Notes: generated by a model from the sequence alone, not told the origin. DNA of 28,720 bases from an uncultured Collinsella sp. (GCA_900752345.1 CAADVA010000207.1:1-28720); one strand, 5' to 3'. Shown: positions 6,027 through 13,199, counted from the stretch's first letter. A program made the numbers and translations.

Positions 6027-7076
6027 ATGGACGTAACGTTCTCAGCCTTCCTCGGCCAAATTGTGTCGAACCCAGTCCTTGCCGTCACCGTGATCCTCGC
6101 GCTCGGCGCCATCTTCGTCAATGGATGGACCGACGCGCCCAACGCCATCGCGACCTGCGTCACTACGCGTTGCATGCCCGCCCGCGCCGCCATTCTCATG
6201 AGCGCCGCATTCAACTTCCTCGGCGTGCTCATCATGACGCACTTTAACGCCAGCGTCGCCAACACCATCTCGCATATCGTCGACTTTGGCGGAAACAGCA
6301 CCATGGCGCTCGCGTGCCTCTGCGCGGCGCTGTTCTCCATCGTCGTCTACGGCGCCACAGCGTCGCGTTTTGGCATCCCCACCTCGCAAAGCCACAGCCT
6401 TATCGCCGGCCTGACCGGTGCCGCTATCGCCCTCGGCGGCGCGAGCAGCGTCAACGTCCACGAGTGGATGAAGGTCATCTACGGCCTGGCGCTCTCCATC
6501 GGCCTGGGCTTTATCATGGGCTGGGTCCTGTGCAAGCTCGTCTCGATTCTTTTCGCCGCCGCCAACAGGCGACGTGCCAATGTCTTCTTTAAATATGCTC
6601 AGATCGCAAGTGCCGCGGCCATGAGCTTTATGCACGGCGCGCAAGATGGACAAAAGTTTATCGGCGTGCTCTTTTTAGGTGTCGCCTTTGCCAGCGGACA
6701 GACGAGCGTCGGCGACGCCGGCATCCCCATCTGGATCATGCTGCTGTGCTCGGCCACCATGGGCATCGGCACCAGCGTGGGCGGTGAGCGCATCATCAAG
6801 TCTGTCGGTCAGAGCATGGTCAAGCTCGAAAAGTACCAGGGCTTCTCCGCCGACCTGGCGGGCGCCGCAAACCTGCTACTTGCCACCCTTACCGGCATCC
6901 CCGTATCCTCCACGCACATCAAAACCTGCGCCATTATGGGTGTCGGCGCCGTCAAGCGCCTCTCGGCCATCAACTTCGGCGTGGTCAAGGACATGATGTT
7001 CACGTGGTTCTTCACCTTCCCCGCTTGTGGACTCATCAGCTTTGTCATGGCCAAGCTGTTCATGATGTTCATCTAG
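6027..7076 (+). CDS. pit: Pit-family inorganic phosphate permease
   Basis: A 349-residue PiT/PHO-4 family transporter importing phosphate, likely as a metal-phosphate/proton symport across the cytoplasmic membrane. The N-terminal signature NGWTDAPNAIATCVTTR (about 32-48) corresponds to the GANDVANA-type motif of the family, and its internal duplication appears as FMHGAQDGQKFIGVLFLG near 200 and TGIPVSSTHIKTCAIMGVG near 292. GIPTSQSHSLIAGLTGAA is the matching first-half segment. About ten hydrophobic helices are visible. The length is typical of the short bacterial/archaeal subgroup rather than the ~499-residue E. coli PitA. The ATG at 6027 has a weak ribosome binding site. The DUF47 gene follows 67 bp downstream, the usual partner of short Pit proteins. 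Confidence 0.95.
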   Translation: MDVTFSAFLGQIVSNPVLAVTVILALGAIFVNGWTDAPNAIATCVTTRCMPARAAILMSAAFNFLGVLIMTHFNASVANTISHIVDFGGNSTMALACLCAALFSIVVYGATASRFGIPTSQSHSLIAGLTGAAIALGGASSVNVHEWMKVIYGLALSIGLGFIMGWVLCKLVSILFAAANRRRANVFFKYAQIASAAAMSFMHGAQDGQKFIGVLFLGVAFASGQTSVGDAGIPIWIMLLCSATMGIGTSVGGERIIKSVGQSMVKLEKYQGFSADLAGAANLLLATLTGIPVSSTHIKTCAIMGVGAVKRLSAINFGVVKDMMFTWFFTFPACGLISFVMAKLFMMFI

Positions 7077-7143
7077 TCAAACCGAACGTCCATCCGGACC
7101 GCAATACCTCGCCCACCCGTCTTCGCCTCGAAAGGACCCACTC

Positions 7144-7767
7144 ATGGCAAAGAAACCCGATTCGTTCTACTTTGACAACTACGTCGCCTGCGCCGACCTT
7201 GCTGTCCAGGCCGCAGAGTTGCTCATCAAGATTTTTGAGAACTTTGATCCCGCGCATATCCACGACATGCTCGAGGAGATGCATGCGATTGAGCATGCGG
7301 CCGACAAGAAGCACCATGAGCTCGAGGATGCCCTGCTCACTGCCTTTATCACCCCGCTTGAGCGCGAGGATCTGGACCTGATGAGTTGCTCGCTCGACAC
7401 TGTGCTTGACCGTATCGAGGGCGTCGTGCAGCGCGTCTACTTCACCAACATCCAGAGCATCCACCCCGATGCCATTGTCATCGCCCACAAGGTGACCGAC
7501 GCCTGCCGCGCCATGAAGGATCTTATGGTCGAGCTGCCTAATTACCGCAAGTCCAAGACCCTGCGCGAGCTGGTCATCCAGATCAACACCATTGAGTCCG
7601 AGGCCGATGAGCTCTACATCAACGCTATGCGCAACCTGCACGTCAATGGCAAGGACCCGCTCGAGGTCATCGCCTGGCGTGACGTCTACGCTTTCCTGGA
7701 GTACTGCGCCGACTGCTGCGAGAATGTGGCTGATGTCGTGGATTCGATTGTCATGAAGAACAGTTAA
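7144..7767 (+). CDS. DUF47/PhoU-like Pit accessory protein
   Basis: A 207-residue all-helical cytoplasmic protein of the DUF47 (YkaA/TIGR00153-like) family, related to PhoU and almost always encoded beside pit, where it is thought to modulate the permease. Evidence is the start FYFDNYVACADLAVQAAELL, the metal-binding-like EMHAIEHAADKKHHELEDALLTAFITPLEREDL segment at about 40-75, the second repeat IESEADELYINAMRNL, and the ending WRDVYAFLEYCADCCENVADVVDSI, all typical of the family. The repeated E-x-x-AD motifs resemble the PhoU iron-cluster ligands. The ATG has an AAAGGA ribosome binding site. It is very probably co-transcribed with pit. No other gene lies between it and the large hairpin at 7793. 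Confidence 0.93.
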   Translation: MAKKPDSFYFDNYVACADLAVQAAELLIKIFENFDPAHIHDMLEEMHAIEHAADKKHHELEDALLTAFITPLEREDLDLMSCSLDTVLDRIEGVVQRVYFTNIQSIHPDAIVIAHKVTDACRAMKDLMVELPNYRKSKTLRELVIQINTIESEADELYINAMRNLHVNGKDPLEVIAWRDVYAFLEYCADCCENVADVVDSIVMKNS

Positions 7768-7792
7768 TTGGGGGGTATGTGTCCCGGCGGTC

Positions 7793-7871
7793 GCGGGCCC
7801 GACCACTAATAACCTTTTTCACTCCGGCTGCAAGCAGAGTCGTTCAAAAGGTTATTAGTGGTCGCGCCCGC
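7793..7871. repeat. Long near-perfect inverted repeat (79 nt)
   Basis: GACCACTAATAACCTTTT (7801-7818) is perfectly repeated in inverse at 7846-7863 around a 27-nt loop. The stem continues outward with one C/G pair, a single mismatch, and GCGGGC/GCCCGC (7793-7798 and 7866-7871), giving about 25 paired bases. No T tract follows on either strand. It may end the pit operon by processing, or be a mobile palindromic element. Confidence 0.85.
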
Positions 7872-8050
7872 TCCCTTACGTACCACCATTGGAAACTTTG
7901 GCTGATACTTTGAAAGCGATGAGGCTTTTGTTGGCAGGACCTTGGGGCCCGATTGGAAACTTTGGGACCGCCTTAAACGTTTGGCTGGATGGGGCTTTGG
8001 GTACCCTTTTGCTTAGCTTTGGGTTGTTTTGTTGACTTTGGAGGGCTTGT
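7872..8050. other. T/G-rich intergenic stretch before the nitroreductase
   Basis: This stretch looks unlike the rest of the window: it is rich in TTTGG, GGGG and CTTTGG words on the plus strand. It holds a 14-bp direct repeat (listed separately) and TTGGAGGG as the ribosome binding site of the next gene. No credible gene or canonical promoter is seen. Confidence 0.45.
7888..7965 (+). repeat. Pair of 14-bp direct repeats
   Basis: ATTGGAAACTTTGG occurs at 7888-7901 and again exactly at 7952-7965, 64 bp apart. Degenerate relatives (GATACTTTGAAAG, AACGTTTGGC) lie between and after them. Confidence 0.7.
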
Positions 8051-8581
8051 ATGGGGTATTTGGATTTGGCTCGGGCTCGGTATTCTTGTCGTTCTTTTGA
8101 GGATCGGGCTGTGGAGCAGGCTGTGGTGGATGCCATTGTTGAGGCTGGGCGTATTGCTCCTTCTGCTTGTAATAATCATCCAACCCGTGTGATGGTGTTA
8201 GATACGCCCGAGCTTTTGGAGAAGGCGGCTGCTTGTCAGCCTCGGTTTGCTCGTGATGGGTCCATCTTTGGCGCTCCGCTCATCTTCCTCATTTGCAGCG
8301 TTACCGACGACGCTTGGGTTCGCCCCTATGACCAGATGAACTCCAGCGCTATCGACACCTCGATTGTTTGCGATCAAATGATGATGGAGGCCGAGGAGCA
8401 AGGCCTGGGAACGTGTTGGGTATGCCATTTTAAGCCCGAGCTAGCCCGTGAGCAATTCAACCTGCCCGAGGGCGTTTATCCCTATCACATGCTCGTCTGC
8501 GGCTATCCTGCCGACCACATCGCCGACCCAGAGCACCGCGAGGCCCGTACCATTCCCCTCTCTGACTTCCTCCTCAAGTAG
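8051..8581 (+). CDS. Nitroreductase-family flavoprotein
   Basis: A 176-residue nitroreductase-like FMN-dependent oxidoreductase, probably homodimeric and using NAD(P)H; the substrate cannot be deduced. The N-terminal segment ARARYSCRSFEDRAVEQAVVDAIVEAGRIAPSACNNHPTRV is the FMN-binding signature (R-YS-R-F plus APSA-N-P). The middle part, QMMMEAEEQGLGTCWVCHF, corresponds to the E-GLGT-W helix, and VCGYPAD matches the usual GYP. It is shorter than classic NfsB enzymes, as in the compact clostridial group. An AGGG ribosome binding site precedes the ATG. Codons 1 to about 70 use many T-ending and rare-looking codons (TTG, TTT, GGG, CGG), then usage switches to the C-ending style of the neighbours, suggesting a mosaic gene. 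Confidence 0.92.
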   Translation: MGYLDLARARYSCRSFEDRAVEQAVVDAIVEAGRIAPSACNNHPTRVMVLDTPELLEKAAACQPRFARDGSIFGAPLIFLICSVTDDAWVRPYDQMNSSAIDTSIVCDQMMMEAEEQGLGTCWVCHFKPELAREQFNLPEGVYPYHMLVCGYPADHIADPEHREARTIPLSDFLLK

Positions 8582-8625
8582 TTTTTGGCACATGCCCTAA
8601 AATCTACCTTTTACCGTGCACCCTT

Positions 8626-8668
8626 CGCCGAGTTCTGCCCTATCACACGCAGAGCTCGGCGTTTTGTT
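8626..8668 (+). terminator. Intrinsic terminator after the nitroreductase
   Basis: CGCCGAGTTCTG (8626-8637) pairs with CAGAGCTCGGCG (8650-8661) through 12 pairs including one G-U, followed by TTTTGTTT. It ends the plus-strand transcript facing divIVA. Confidence 0.85.
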
Positions 8669-8689
8669 TCCCAACCCGTATGCAGCCAC

Positions 8690-8717
8690 AAAAAAGGAGC
8701 CCGCAGGTGCGAGCTCC
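8690..8717 (-). terminator. Intrinsic terminator after divIVA
   Basis: On the minus strand GGAGCTCGCA and TGCGGGCTCC form a stem with one mismatch and a short loop, followed by TTTTTTG. It sits back to back with the nitroreductase terminator and closes the minus-strand division block. Confidence 0.85.
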
Positions 8718-8747
8718 TCTTAAGGACACGAGATTGTAGCTCTGGAG

Positions 8748-9425
8748 CTAGTCCAGGTCGTCGGCAGCAAAGTTGTCGATCGGGGCGAAGGGGTCAGCCA
8801 CGGGGACAACCGGATCAGCGACAGGCAGCGGCTCGGCGGCGGGAACGGTCACCGCAGGAGAAGCGGCAGAACCAACCGGCGTGGAGGCCATAAGATCAGC
8901 GGGGAAGGAATTCTGGGCATCGTCCATGAAGTGCTGGATGAGCTTGAGGTACTCGGCCTTGAACTCCTCACGGGAAGCCTTCAGACGGTCGATCTCCTCG
9001 AGCTCGGCCTGCTTCTCGGTCAGGGCCTGACGGATGACCTCGCGGGCCTTGGCGTCGGCTTCGTTGCGGATACGCTCAGCGTTCTCGTTGGCGTCGTTGA
9101 CGATGCCCTCGGCGGTCTGCTGGGCAGCGATCAGCGCAGCGGAGATCTGGCGCTCCTGAGCGGAGAAGTCGGGTGCGGGAGCGGCCACAGGAGCGGCGTG
9201 AACGGCCTGAGCGGCAGCGTCCTGAGCCTGGGCAAGCTGGGCCTGCGTGTCGGCAAGCTGCTGCTCGGTGGCAGTCAGACGACCCTTAAGATCGACAATC
9301 TTGGCAAGCATAGCGTCAACCTCGGAGGACAGCGTCTCCAAAAAGACGTCGACCTCGGCGGGATCATAGCCGCGCTTGGCCTCAGAGAAAGTCTGAGCCT
9401 GGATGTCAGCAGGGGTAATAGCCAT
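8748..9425 (-). CDS. divIVA: DivIVA domain protein
   Basis: A 225-residue DivIVA/Wag31-type coiled-coil protein that senses negative membrane curvature and recruits division or polar growth factors. The N-terminus ITPADIQAQTFSEAKRGYDPAEVDVFLETLSSEVD (about 3-37) is the conserved lipid-binding DivIVA domain, with the typical F-x-x-x-x-RGYD-x-x-EVD-x-FL core. Long heptad-rich coiled coil follows (about 38-160, with many EQQLADTQAQLAQ-like repeats), then an Ala/Pro-rich tail ending in FAADDLD. AAAGGAGAAC precedes the ATG. It is the last gene of the yggS-sepF-yggT-divIVA segment, which is the normal order in Gram-positive bacteria, and a strong terminator follows. Confidence 0.95.
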   Translation of the reverse strand: MAITPADIQAQTFSEAKRGYDPAEVDVFLETLSSEVDAMLAKIVDLKGRLTATEQQLADTQAQLAQAQDAAAQAVHAAPVAAPAPDFSAQERQISAALIAAQQTAEGIVNDANENAERIRNEADAKAREVIRQALTEKQAELEEIDRLKASREEFKAEYLKLIQHFMDDAQNSFPADLMASTPVGSAASPAVTVPAAEPLPVADPVVPVADPFAPIDNFAADDLD

Positions 9426-9487
9426 AACAAGTTCTCCTTTATCATCGCCTTGGCGCCGGGCGCCCGACGTAAGTTACTGAGCCAGTA

Positions 9488-9769
9488 CTATACGAGTATA
9501 CCTATAAGAAGCTGCAGAATCAGCCTCTGCACCAACTGCAACGCAATAATCGCAACGACCGGCGAAAAATCAACGCCGCCCATCGGCGGAATAAACCGAC
9601 GAAACAGGTTGAGCCACGGACCGCAGACGCTATCGAGCACCGCGGCGATATCCTGCAGCAGGCCGCCCTGCTTCATGGGAATCCACGTCATAAAGCAATA
9701 GACCACAATAAGTGTGGAGTAGAAGTTGAACAGCGTGTTGACCAGCTGGACAATGGTGTAGATGTTGAT
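9488..9769 (-). CDS. yggT: YggT family membrane protein, unusual start
   Basis: YggT (YlmG) proteins are small two-helix membrane proteins found beside sepF and linked to division-site or membrane protein functions. The conserved part reads LIVVYCFMTWIPM, then VCGPWLNLFRRFIPPMGGVDFSPVVAIIALQLVQRLIL, the typical P-x-L-x-x-FR-x-IPP-x-GG-x-D-x-SP block and second helix. The first canonical start is GTG at 9706, inside the first helix, giving only 72 residues and no ribosome binding site. In-frame codons upstream encode NIYTIVQLVNTLFNFYST, just as expected for the family N-terminus, with GAGGAG at 9776-9781 placed 6 nt before an ATC at 9767-9769. I therefore extend the gene to 9769, implying a non-canonical AUC start or a base change at the start codon. 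The frame is closed by the sepF stop region further upstream. Confidence 0.8.
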   Translation of the reverse strand: MNIYTIVQLVNTLFNFYSTLIVVYCFMTWIPMKQGGLLQDIAAVLDSVCGPWLNLFRRFIPPMGGVDFSPVVAIIALQLVQRLILQLLIGILV

Positions 9770-9790
9770 GAGAATCTCCTCGTCTTGGGT

Positions 9791-10516
9791 TTACTTAAGG
9801 TAGCCGTCGGCGCGCAGCTTCTTGAGGTCCGAATCCTTGACCTCGCAGCCGGCGGGCAGCACCATAAACACGCGATCGCCCACCTCTTTGACCGTAGCGC
9901 CCAAGCCGCAGGCAAAGCCATAGCTAAAGTCCAGGACACGCTTGGCGACCTCGGTGCGAACGCCAACAAAAATCAGCGCAACGGGCTGCTTGGTGCGCAC
10001 GCGGCGGACAACGGTCTCGACATCGTCGTAGCTCTCGGGGCGCAGGACATAGGCAGGCAGCTGCGGCGTGGCGTTAATGATGTTGTTTGCATAGGCCGAG
10101 GCGTCGCTCGGCGCAGAAGCGGGCGCAGGTGCCGCGGCGCGAGCGCGAGCACTCTCGGCATAGCTCGATGGCGTGTCGTAAGCGCCGGGGCGATAGCCGC
10201 CCGCGACACTATCCTGAGAACGCGACGGCGGATTGTACGTCGTTGCATGACGGGAGTCGTCGCCGACAAGCTGGCCGGAGCGCGTGTACACCGCGACCGA
10301 CTCGGCCTCACCGCGGCGCGTCTGGCCCAGCAGGCCGTTACTCGGCTCGTCCTGGGTATAGAAGCCCTCGCCCGAGGCGCCGCTGTAGCCGTTGTTCTGA
10401 TAGCCATCATCGTAGCCGTCATCGTAGCCGTAGTCGTCATCCTGGTCATAGCTCTGGTCGTAACCCTGCTGGCCGCCCAGGTGCATCTTATTTTTAATCT
10501 CGTCAAGGAAGCCCAT
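9791..10516 (-). CDS. sepF: Cell division protein SepF
   Basis: SepF anchors FtsZ filaments to the membrane and is the main Z-ring tether in bacteria lacking FtsA, as appears to be the case here. The 241-residue protein starts MGFLDEIKNKMHLG, matching the N-terminal amphipathic membrane helix. Residues about 20-45 are a Tyr/Asp/Gly-rich linker with DDGYDDGY repeats, and further linker to about 150 is Ala/Pro/Ser-rich. The conserved FtsZ-binding domain at about 155-235 carries VLRPESYDDVETVVRRV, then RVLDFSYGFACGLGATVKEVGDRVFMVLPAG. GAGAGGACAC precedes the ATG. yggT follows almost directly and yggS lies upstream, the usual arrangement. Confidence 0.95.
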   Translation of the reverse strand: MGFLDEIKNKMHLGGQQGYDQSYDQDDDYGYDDGYDDGYQNNGYSGASGEGFYTQDEPSNGLLGQTRRGEAESVAVYTRSGQLVGDDSRHATTYNPPSRSQDSVAGGYRPGAYDTPSSYAESARARAAAPAPASAPSDASAYANNIINATPQLPAYVLRPESYDDVETVVRRVRTKQPVALIFVGVRTEVAKRVLDFSYGFACGLGATVKEVGDRVFMVLPAGCEVKDSDLKKLRADGYLK

Positions 10517-10576
10517 GGTTGTGTCCTCTCACGGTTTAGTGCAGGCGCTCTGTAAACCAGTGCGCACTTCAGAGCC

Positions 10577-11314
10577 CTATTTTACTGCAAACTCCGGGCT
10601 AAATACTACCCTGCCCAGGCGAACGAGCGTAGAGCCCTCCTCAAGGGCAGGCTCAAAGTCCTCGCTCATGCCGCAAGAAAGCTCGGGCAGCCTCAGATCG
10701 GGATGCGCCGCCTCCAACTCATCCCTCAGCTCTCGCAGCCCGGCAAAGGTGCGACGCGCCACATCCTTGTTCCCCCGAGGGGCCATAGTCATAAGGCCCT
10801 GCACACAAATTCCCTCAAGTTCCGCAAGCTCGCCGGCAGCGCCACGAATCTCATCGGGCGAAAAACCGCCCTTGGACTCCTCGCCGCTTACGTTAACCTC
10901 GATCAGCACCTGCTGGGGGGCGGCGAGCTCGCCAGCTTCGATCTTGCGAATGGCACGGCTCGAGATCGCCTGCGCCAAATGAAGCGACCCCACCGAATGA
11001 ATCAGCTCGGCCGAGCCCAACACCGCGTTGATCTTGTTGGTCTGAAGGTTGCCAATCATGTCGAAGCGCACCTCGGGCAGCTCCGGATGATCCGCCAGAC
11101 CTGCAAGTTTGCGGACGAGCTCTTGCGGGCGGTTCTCGGCAAAATGGCGATATCCCACCTGGATGGCCGCGATGGTCTCATCGACGCCGACGGTCTTGGA
11201 CACGGCAATCAAACGCGCGGCATCACGGGGCCTCCCGGCGCGATCGAGCGCGGCATAGAAACGCTCGAGTATCTGCTCGCGGCGAGCGCGCATTACATTC
11301 AAATAGTTATCCAT
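10577..11314 (-). CDS. yggS: YggS/PROSC family PLP-binding protein
   Basis: A 245-residue PLP-homeostasis protein (YggS/YlmE/PLPBP) with the fold type III alanine racemase-like barrel but no known catalytic activity. Lys40 in LIAVSKT is the PLP-binding lysine. Further family blocks are HFAENRPQEL, MIGNLQTNK, EVNVSGEESKGGF and GMSEDFEPALEEGSTLVRLGRVVF. The ATG at 11314 is preceded by GGAGG with 9-nt spacing; an in-frame TTG two codons earlier sits too close to it. In Gram-positive bacteria this gene normally follows ylmD (pgeF); here five phosphate genes lie between the two. sepF is 60 bp downstream, so yggS-sepF-yggT-divIVA likely form one transcript. Confidence 0.94.
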   Translation of the reverse strand: MDNYLNVMRARREQILERFYAALDRAGRPRDAARLIAVSKTVGVDETIAAIQVGYRHFAENRPQELVRKLAGLADHPELPEVRFDMIGNLQTNKINAVLGSAELIHSVGSLHLAQAISSRAIRKIEAGELAAPQQVLIEVNVSGEESKGGFSPDEIRGAAGELAELEGICVQGLMTMAPRGNKDVARRTFAGLRELRDELEAAHPDLRLPELSCGMSEDFEPALEEGSTLVRLGRVVFSPEFAVK

Positions 11315-11433
11315 TGCCAATCGCCTCCGCTAACAGCACAACAAGTAGTCCCATGCTAACGCAAGAGCGCAGCCCCGCATCCGCAAGGCCGCGCTCCCTT
11401 AGGTATTTACAATCTCTCAACGAACGAGGTACC
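11315..11433. other. Intergenic region between phoU and yggS
   Basis: On the minus strand GAGCGCGGCC and GGGCTGCGCTC (11365-11396) form a GC-rich hairpin about 40 bp past the phoU stop, followed by TTGCGTT rather than a T tract. It may weakly terminate the pst-phoU transcript. No clear promoter for yggS was found after it, so read-through from the pst operon is possible. Confidence 0.35.
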
Positions 11434-12291
11434 CTACTCCTCGTCGTCCTCGGCATCATCCTCGTCCTCAAGATGATCCAACAGGTAGCGAAGACCCTCG
11501 CTCACCTCGTTAGCGGGCACCTTGGCAACAAAGCGTGCATCCACGGCGGGCCTCATAATGACGCCCTCGCCCGAAGGCACGCGCATGCTCTCGAGCTCGT
11601 CCTCATCCGTACAGGCGATATCGCCGGCAGTCATACGCTGTCCGGTCAAAAGGAAGGTCAGACGGCAGGCGGCATCGATGGAAATCGAGGCAATGCGATC
11701 GAGGTAGCGCGAAACCATGATGGCACGGCGCAGGTCGTCATAGTTGCTGTCGTCGTCCATAAAATCGCCGGTGTCCATGCGGTTAAAGGTACGGAAGAAC
11801 TTCTCGTACGCCGCATGTACCGGCTCATCCTCAACGGCCAGGTTGCAGATGATGGACATGTCGTTGGTGACGAGCGCGGACAGCGACGAGCCCAGCACCT
11901 GGTACACGGCCTCGGCCTCGGCCTCAACCGTGCCGACGAGCTCCTGAGGCAGCGAGATGTCGGCCTTGACCATGTGACGCGTGGCGCGGCAGATCTGGCG
12001 AACCTTATCGGTCATGCGCTGCAGGTTAAAGTCGACGTAGATAATCGTCTGCAGCAGGCGGAAGTCGGAGGCGACCGGCGACTGCGTAGCGATCAGGTTG
12101 TAGCACACGGCCTCCAAGTTGGCGCAGCGAGCATCAATCGAAAGCGTGCGCTTCTTGGTCTTAGTGGCGAGCTTGCGGTCGTCGGTCACATAGGCCTTCA
12201 CGGCGTCGTGAAGGGCAAGATCGACGGCCTCGTAGATGCTCAACATCTCGTGACGGGCCTCGATGAGCTGACGGGAAAACAGTTTGCGCAT
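11434..12291 (-). CDS. phoU: Phosphate signalling regulator PhoU
   Basis: PhoU connects Pst transporter activity to the PhoR-PhoB/PhoP two-component system and limits phosphate uptake. The protein shows the expected repeated three-helix bundles: MLSIYEAVDLALHDAV, NLEAVCYNLIATQSPVASDFRLLQTIIYVDFNLQRMTDKVRQI (first repeat, about 60-103) and a second copy around AIMVSRYLDRIASISIDAACRLTFLLTG (about 188-216). It has 285 residues, some 60 more than the usual ~220. The extra C-terminal part contains VPSGEGVIMRPAVDARFVAKVPANEVSEGL and ends in a strongly acidic EDEDDAEDDEE tail. It is the last gene of the pst operon; a 92-bp spacer with a small hairpin (12312-12332) separates it from pstB. Confidence 0.93.
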   Translation of the reverse strand: MRKLFSRQLIEARHEMLSIYEAVDLALHDAVKAYVTDDRKLATKTKKRTLSIDARCANLEAVCYNLIATQSPVASDFRLLQTIIYVDFNLQRMTDKVRQICRATRHMVKADISLPQELVGTVEAEAEAVYQVLGSSLSALVTNDMSIICNLAVEDEPVHAAYEKFFRTFNRMDTGDFMDDDSNYDDLRRAIMVSRYLDRIASISIDAACRLTFLLTGQRMTAGDIACTDEDELESMRVPSGEGVIMRPAVDARFVAKVPANEVSEGLRYLLDHLEDEDDAEDDEE

Positions 12292-12383
12292 GGTTCACTC
12301 CAATCAGTTGGGTGCGGTCATGCCGCCCGCACAGTGAATACGCACCGGACCAGGTCCGATCGGCTTGGGACTAGTCGCACCGA

Positions 12384-13187
12384 TCAGCCAAAGCGGCCGG
12401 TGATATAGTCTTCCGTCCGCGAATCCACCGGGCTGGTGAAGATCGCGTCGGTTTGACCATACTCGATGAGCGTGGCGGGCTCACCGGCAACTTCCTGCAA
12501 GAAAAATGCGGTGTAGTCGCTAATGCGAGCGGCCTGCTGCATAGAATGCGTGACGATGATGATCGTCATCTCGGGCGCCAGCTCGGCCATCAGATCCTCG
12601 ACCTTAGATACGGACGTGGGGTCGATGGCGGAGCAGGGCTCGTCCATCAGAAGGACATCGGGCTGCACCGCAAGCACACGCGCGATGCACAGACGCTGCT
12701 GTTGACCGCCCGAGAGCGCCAAACCATCCTTGTTGAGCTGATTGGATACCTCTTTCCAGAGGTTGGCGCGCTTGAGCGATTCTTCCACGATGTCGTCGAG
12801 GTCGCTTTTGCTAGTCACGCCCTGCAGACGAGGGCCAAAAGCGACATTCTCGTAGATGGATTTGGGAAACGGGTTGGGCTGCTGAAAAATCATGCCCACG
12901 CGGCGACGAAGGTCGACCGGGTCGACGCCCTCGGCATAGATATCGTTGCCGTCGAGTGTCATGGTGCCCTCGACGCGAGTACCCTCGATAAGGTCGTTCA
13001 TACGGTTGATGCAGCGCAAAAACGTCGATTTACCACAGCCCGAAGGACCGATAAACGAGGTGATGGCGTTTTTGGCGATGTTGAGGTCGAGCCCCGTCAG
13101 CGCATGAAAGTCACCGTACCAAAAGTTGAAATCCTTGGCCGTGATGGCCGCTTGCTCCGGCGTGGGAGCGGACTGATAGACGGACAT
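12384..13187 (-). CDS. pstB: Phosphate ABC transporter ATPase PstB
   Basis: PstB hydrolyses ATP to drive high-affinity phosphate import through PstA/PstC. The 267-residue protein has Walker A GPSGCGKST at about 48-56, followed by FLRCINRMNDLI, a PstB-specific run; Q-loop MIFQQPNPFPKSIYENVAFG; signature LSGGQQQRLCIARVLAV; Walker B VLLMDEPCSAIDP; and switch His in IIVTHSMQQAARISD. The C-terminus TEDYITGRFG is characteristic of PstB. The ATG is preceded by GGAG and lies 12 nt past the pstA stop, in keeping with an operon. Nothing unusual was seen in the catalytic motifs. Confidence 0.98.
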   Translation of the reverse strand: MSVYQSAPTPEQAAITAKDFNFWYGDFHALTGLDLNIAKNAITSFIGPSGCGKSTFLRCINRMNDLIEGTRVEGTMTLDGNDIYAEGVDPVDLRRRVGMIFQQPNPFPKSIYENVAFGPRLQGVTSKSDLDDIVEESLKRANLWKEVSNQLNKDGLALSGGQQQRLCIARVLAVQPDVLLMDEPCSAIDPTSVSKVEDLMAELAPEMTIIIVTHSMQQAARISDYTAFFLQEVAGEPATLIEYGQTDAIFTSPVDSRTEDYITGRFG

Positions 13188-13199
13188 GGGACTCCTTAA

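Noticed and set aside
8931..10555. Long plus-strand frames opposite divIVA and sepF
   Set aside because: Their translations are low-complexity shadows of the real minus-strand genes, without ribosome binding sites or family motifs.
11307..11354. 15-codon hydrophobic leader ORF overlapping the yggS start
   Set aside because: It has no ribosome binding site and nothing beyond its overlap supports translation.
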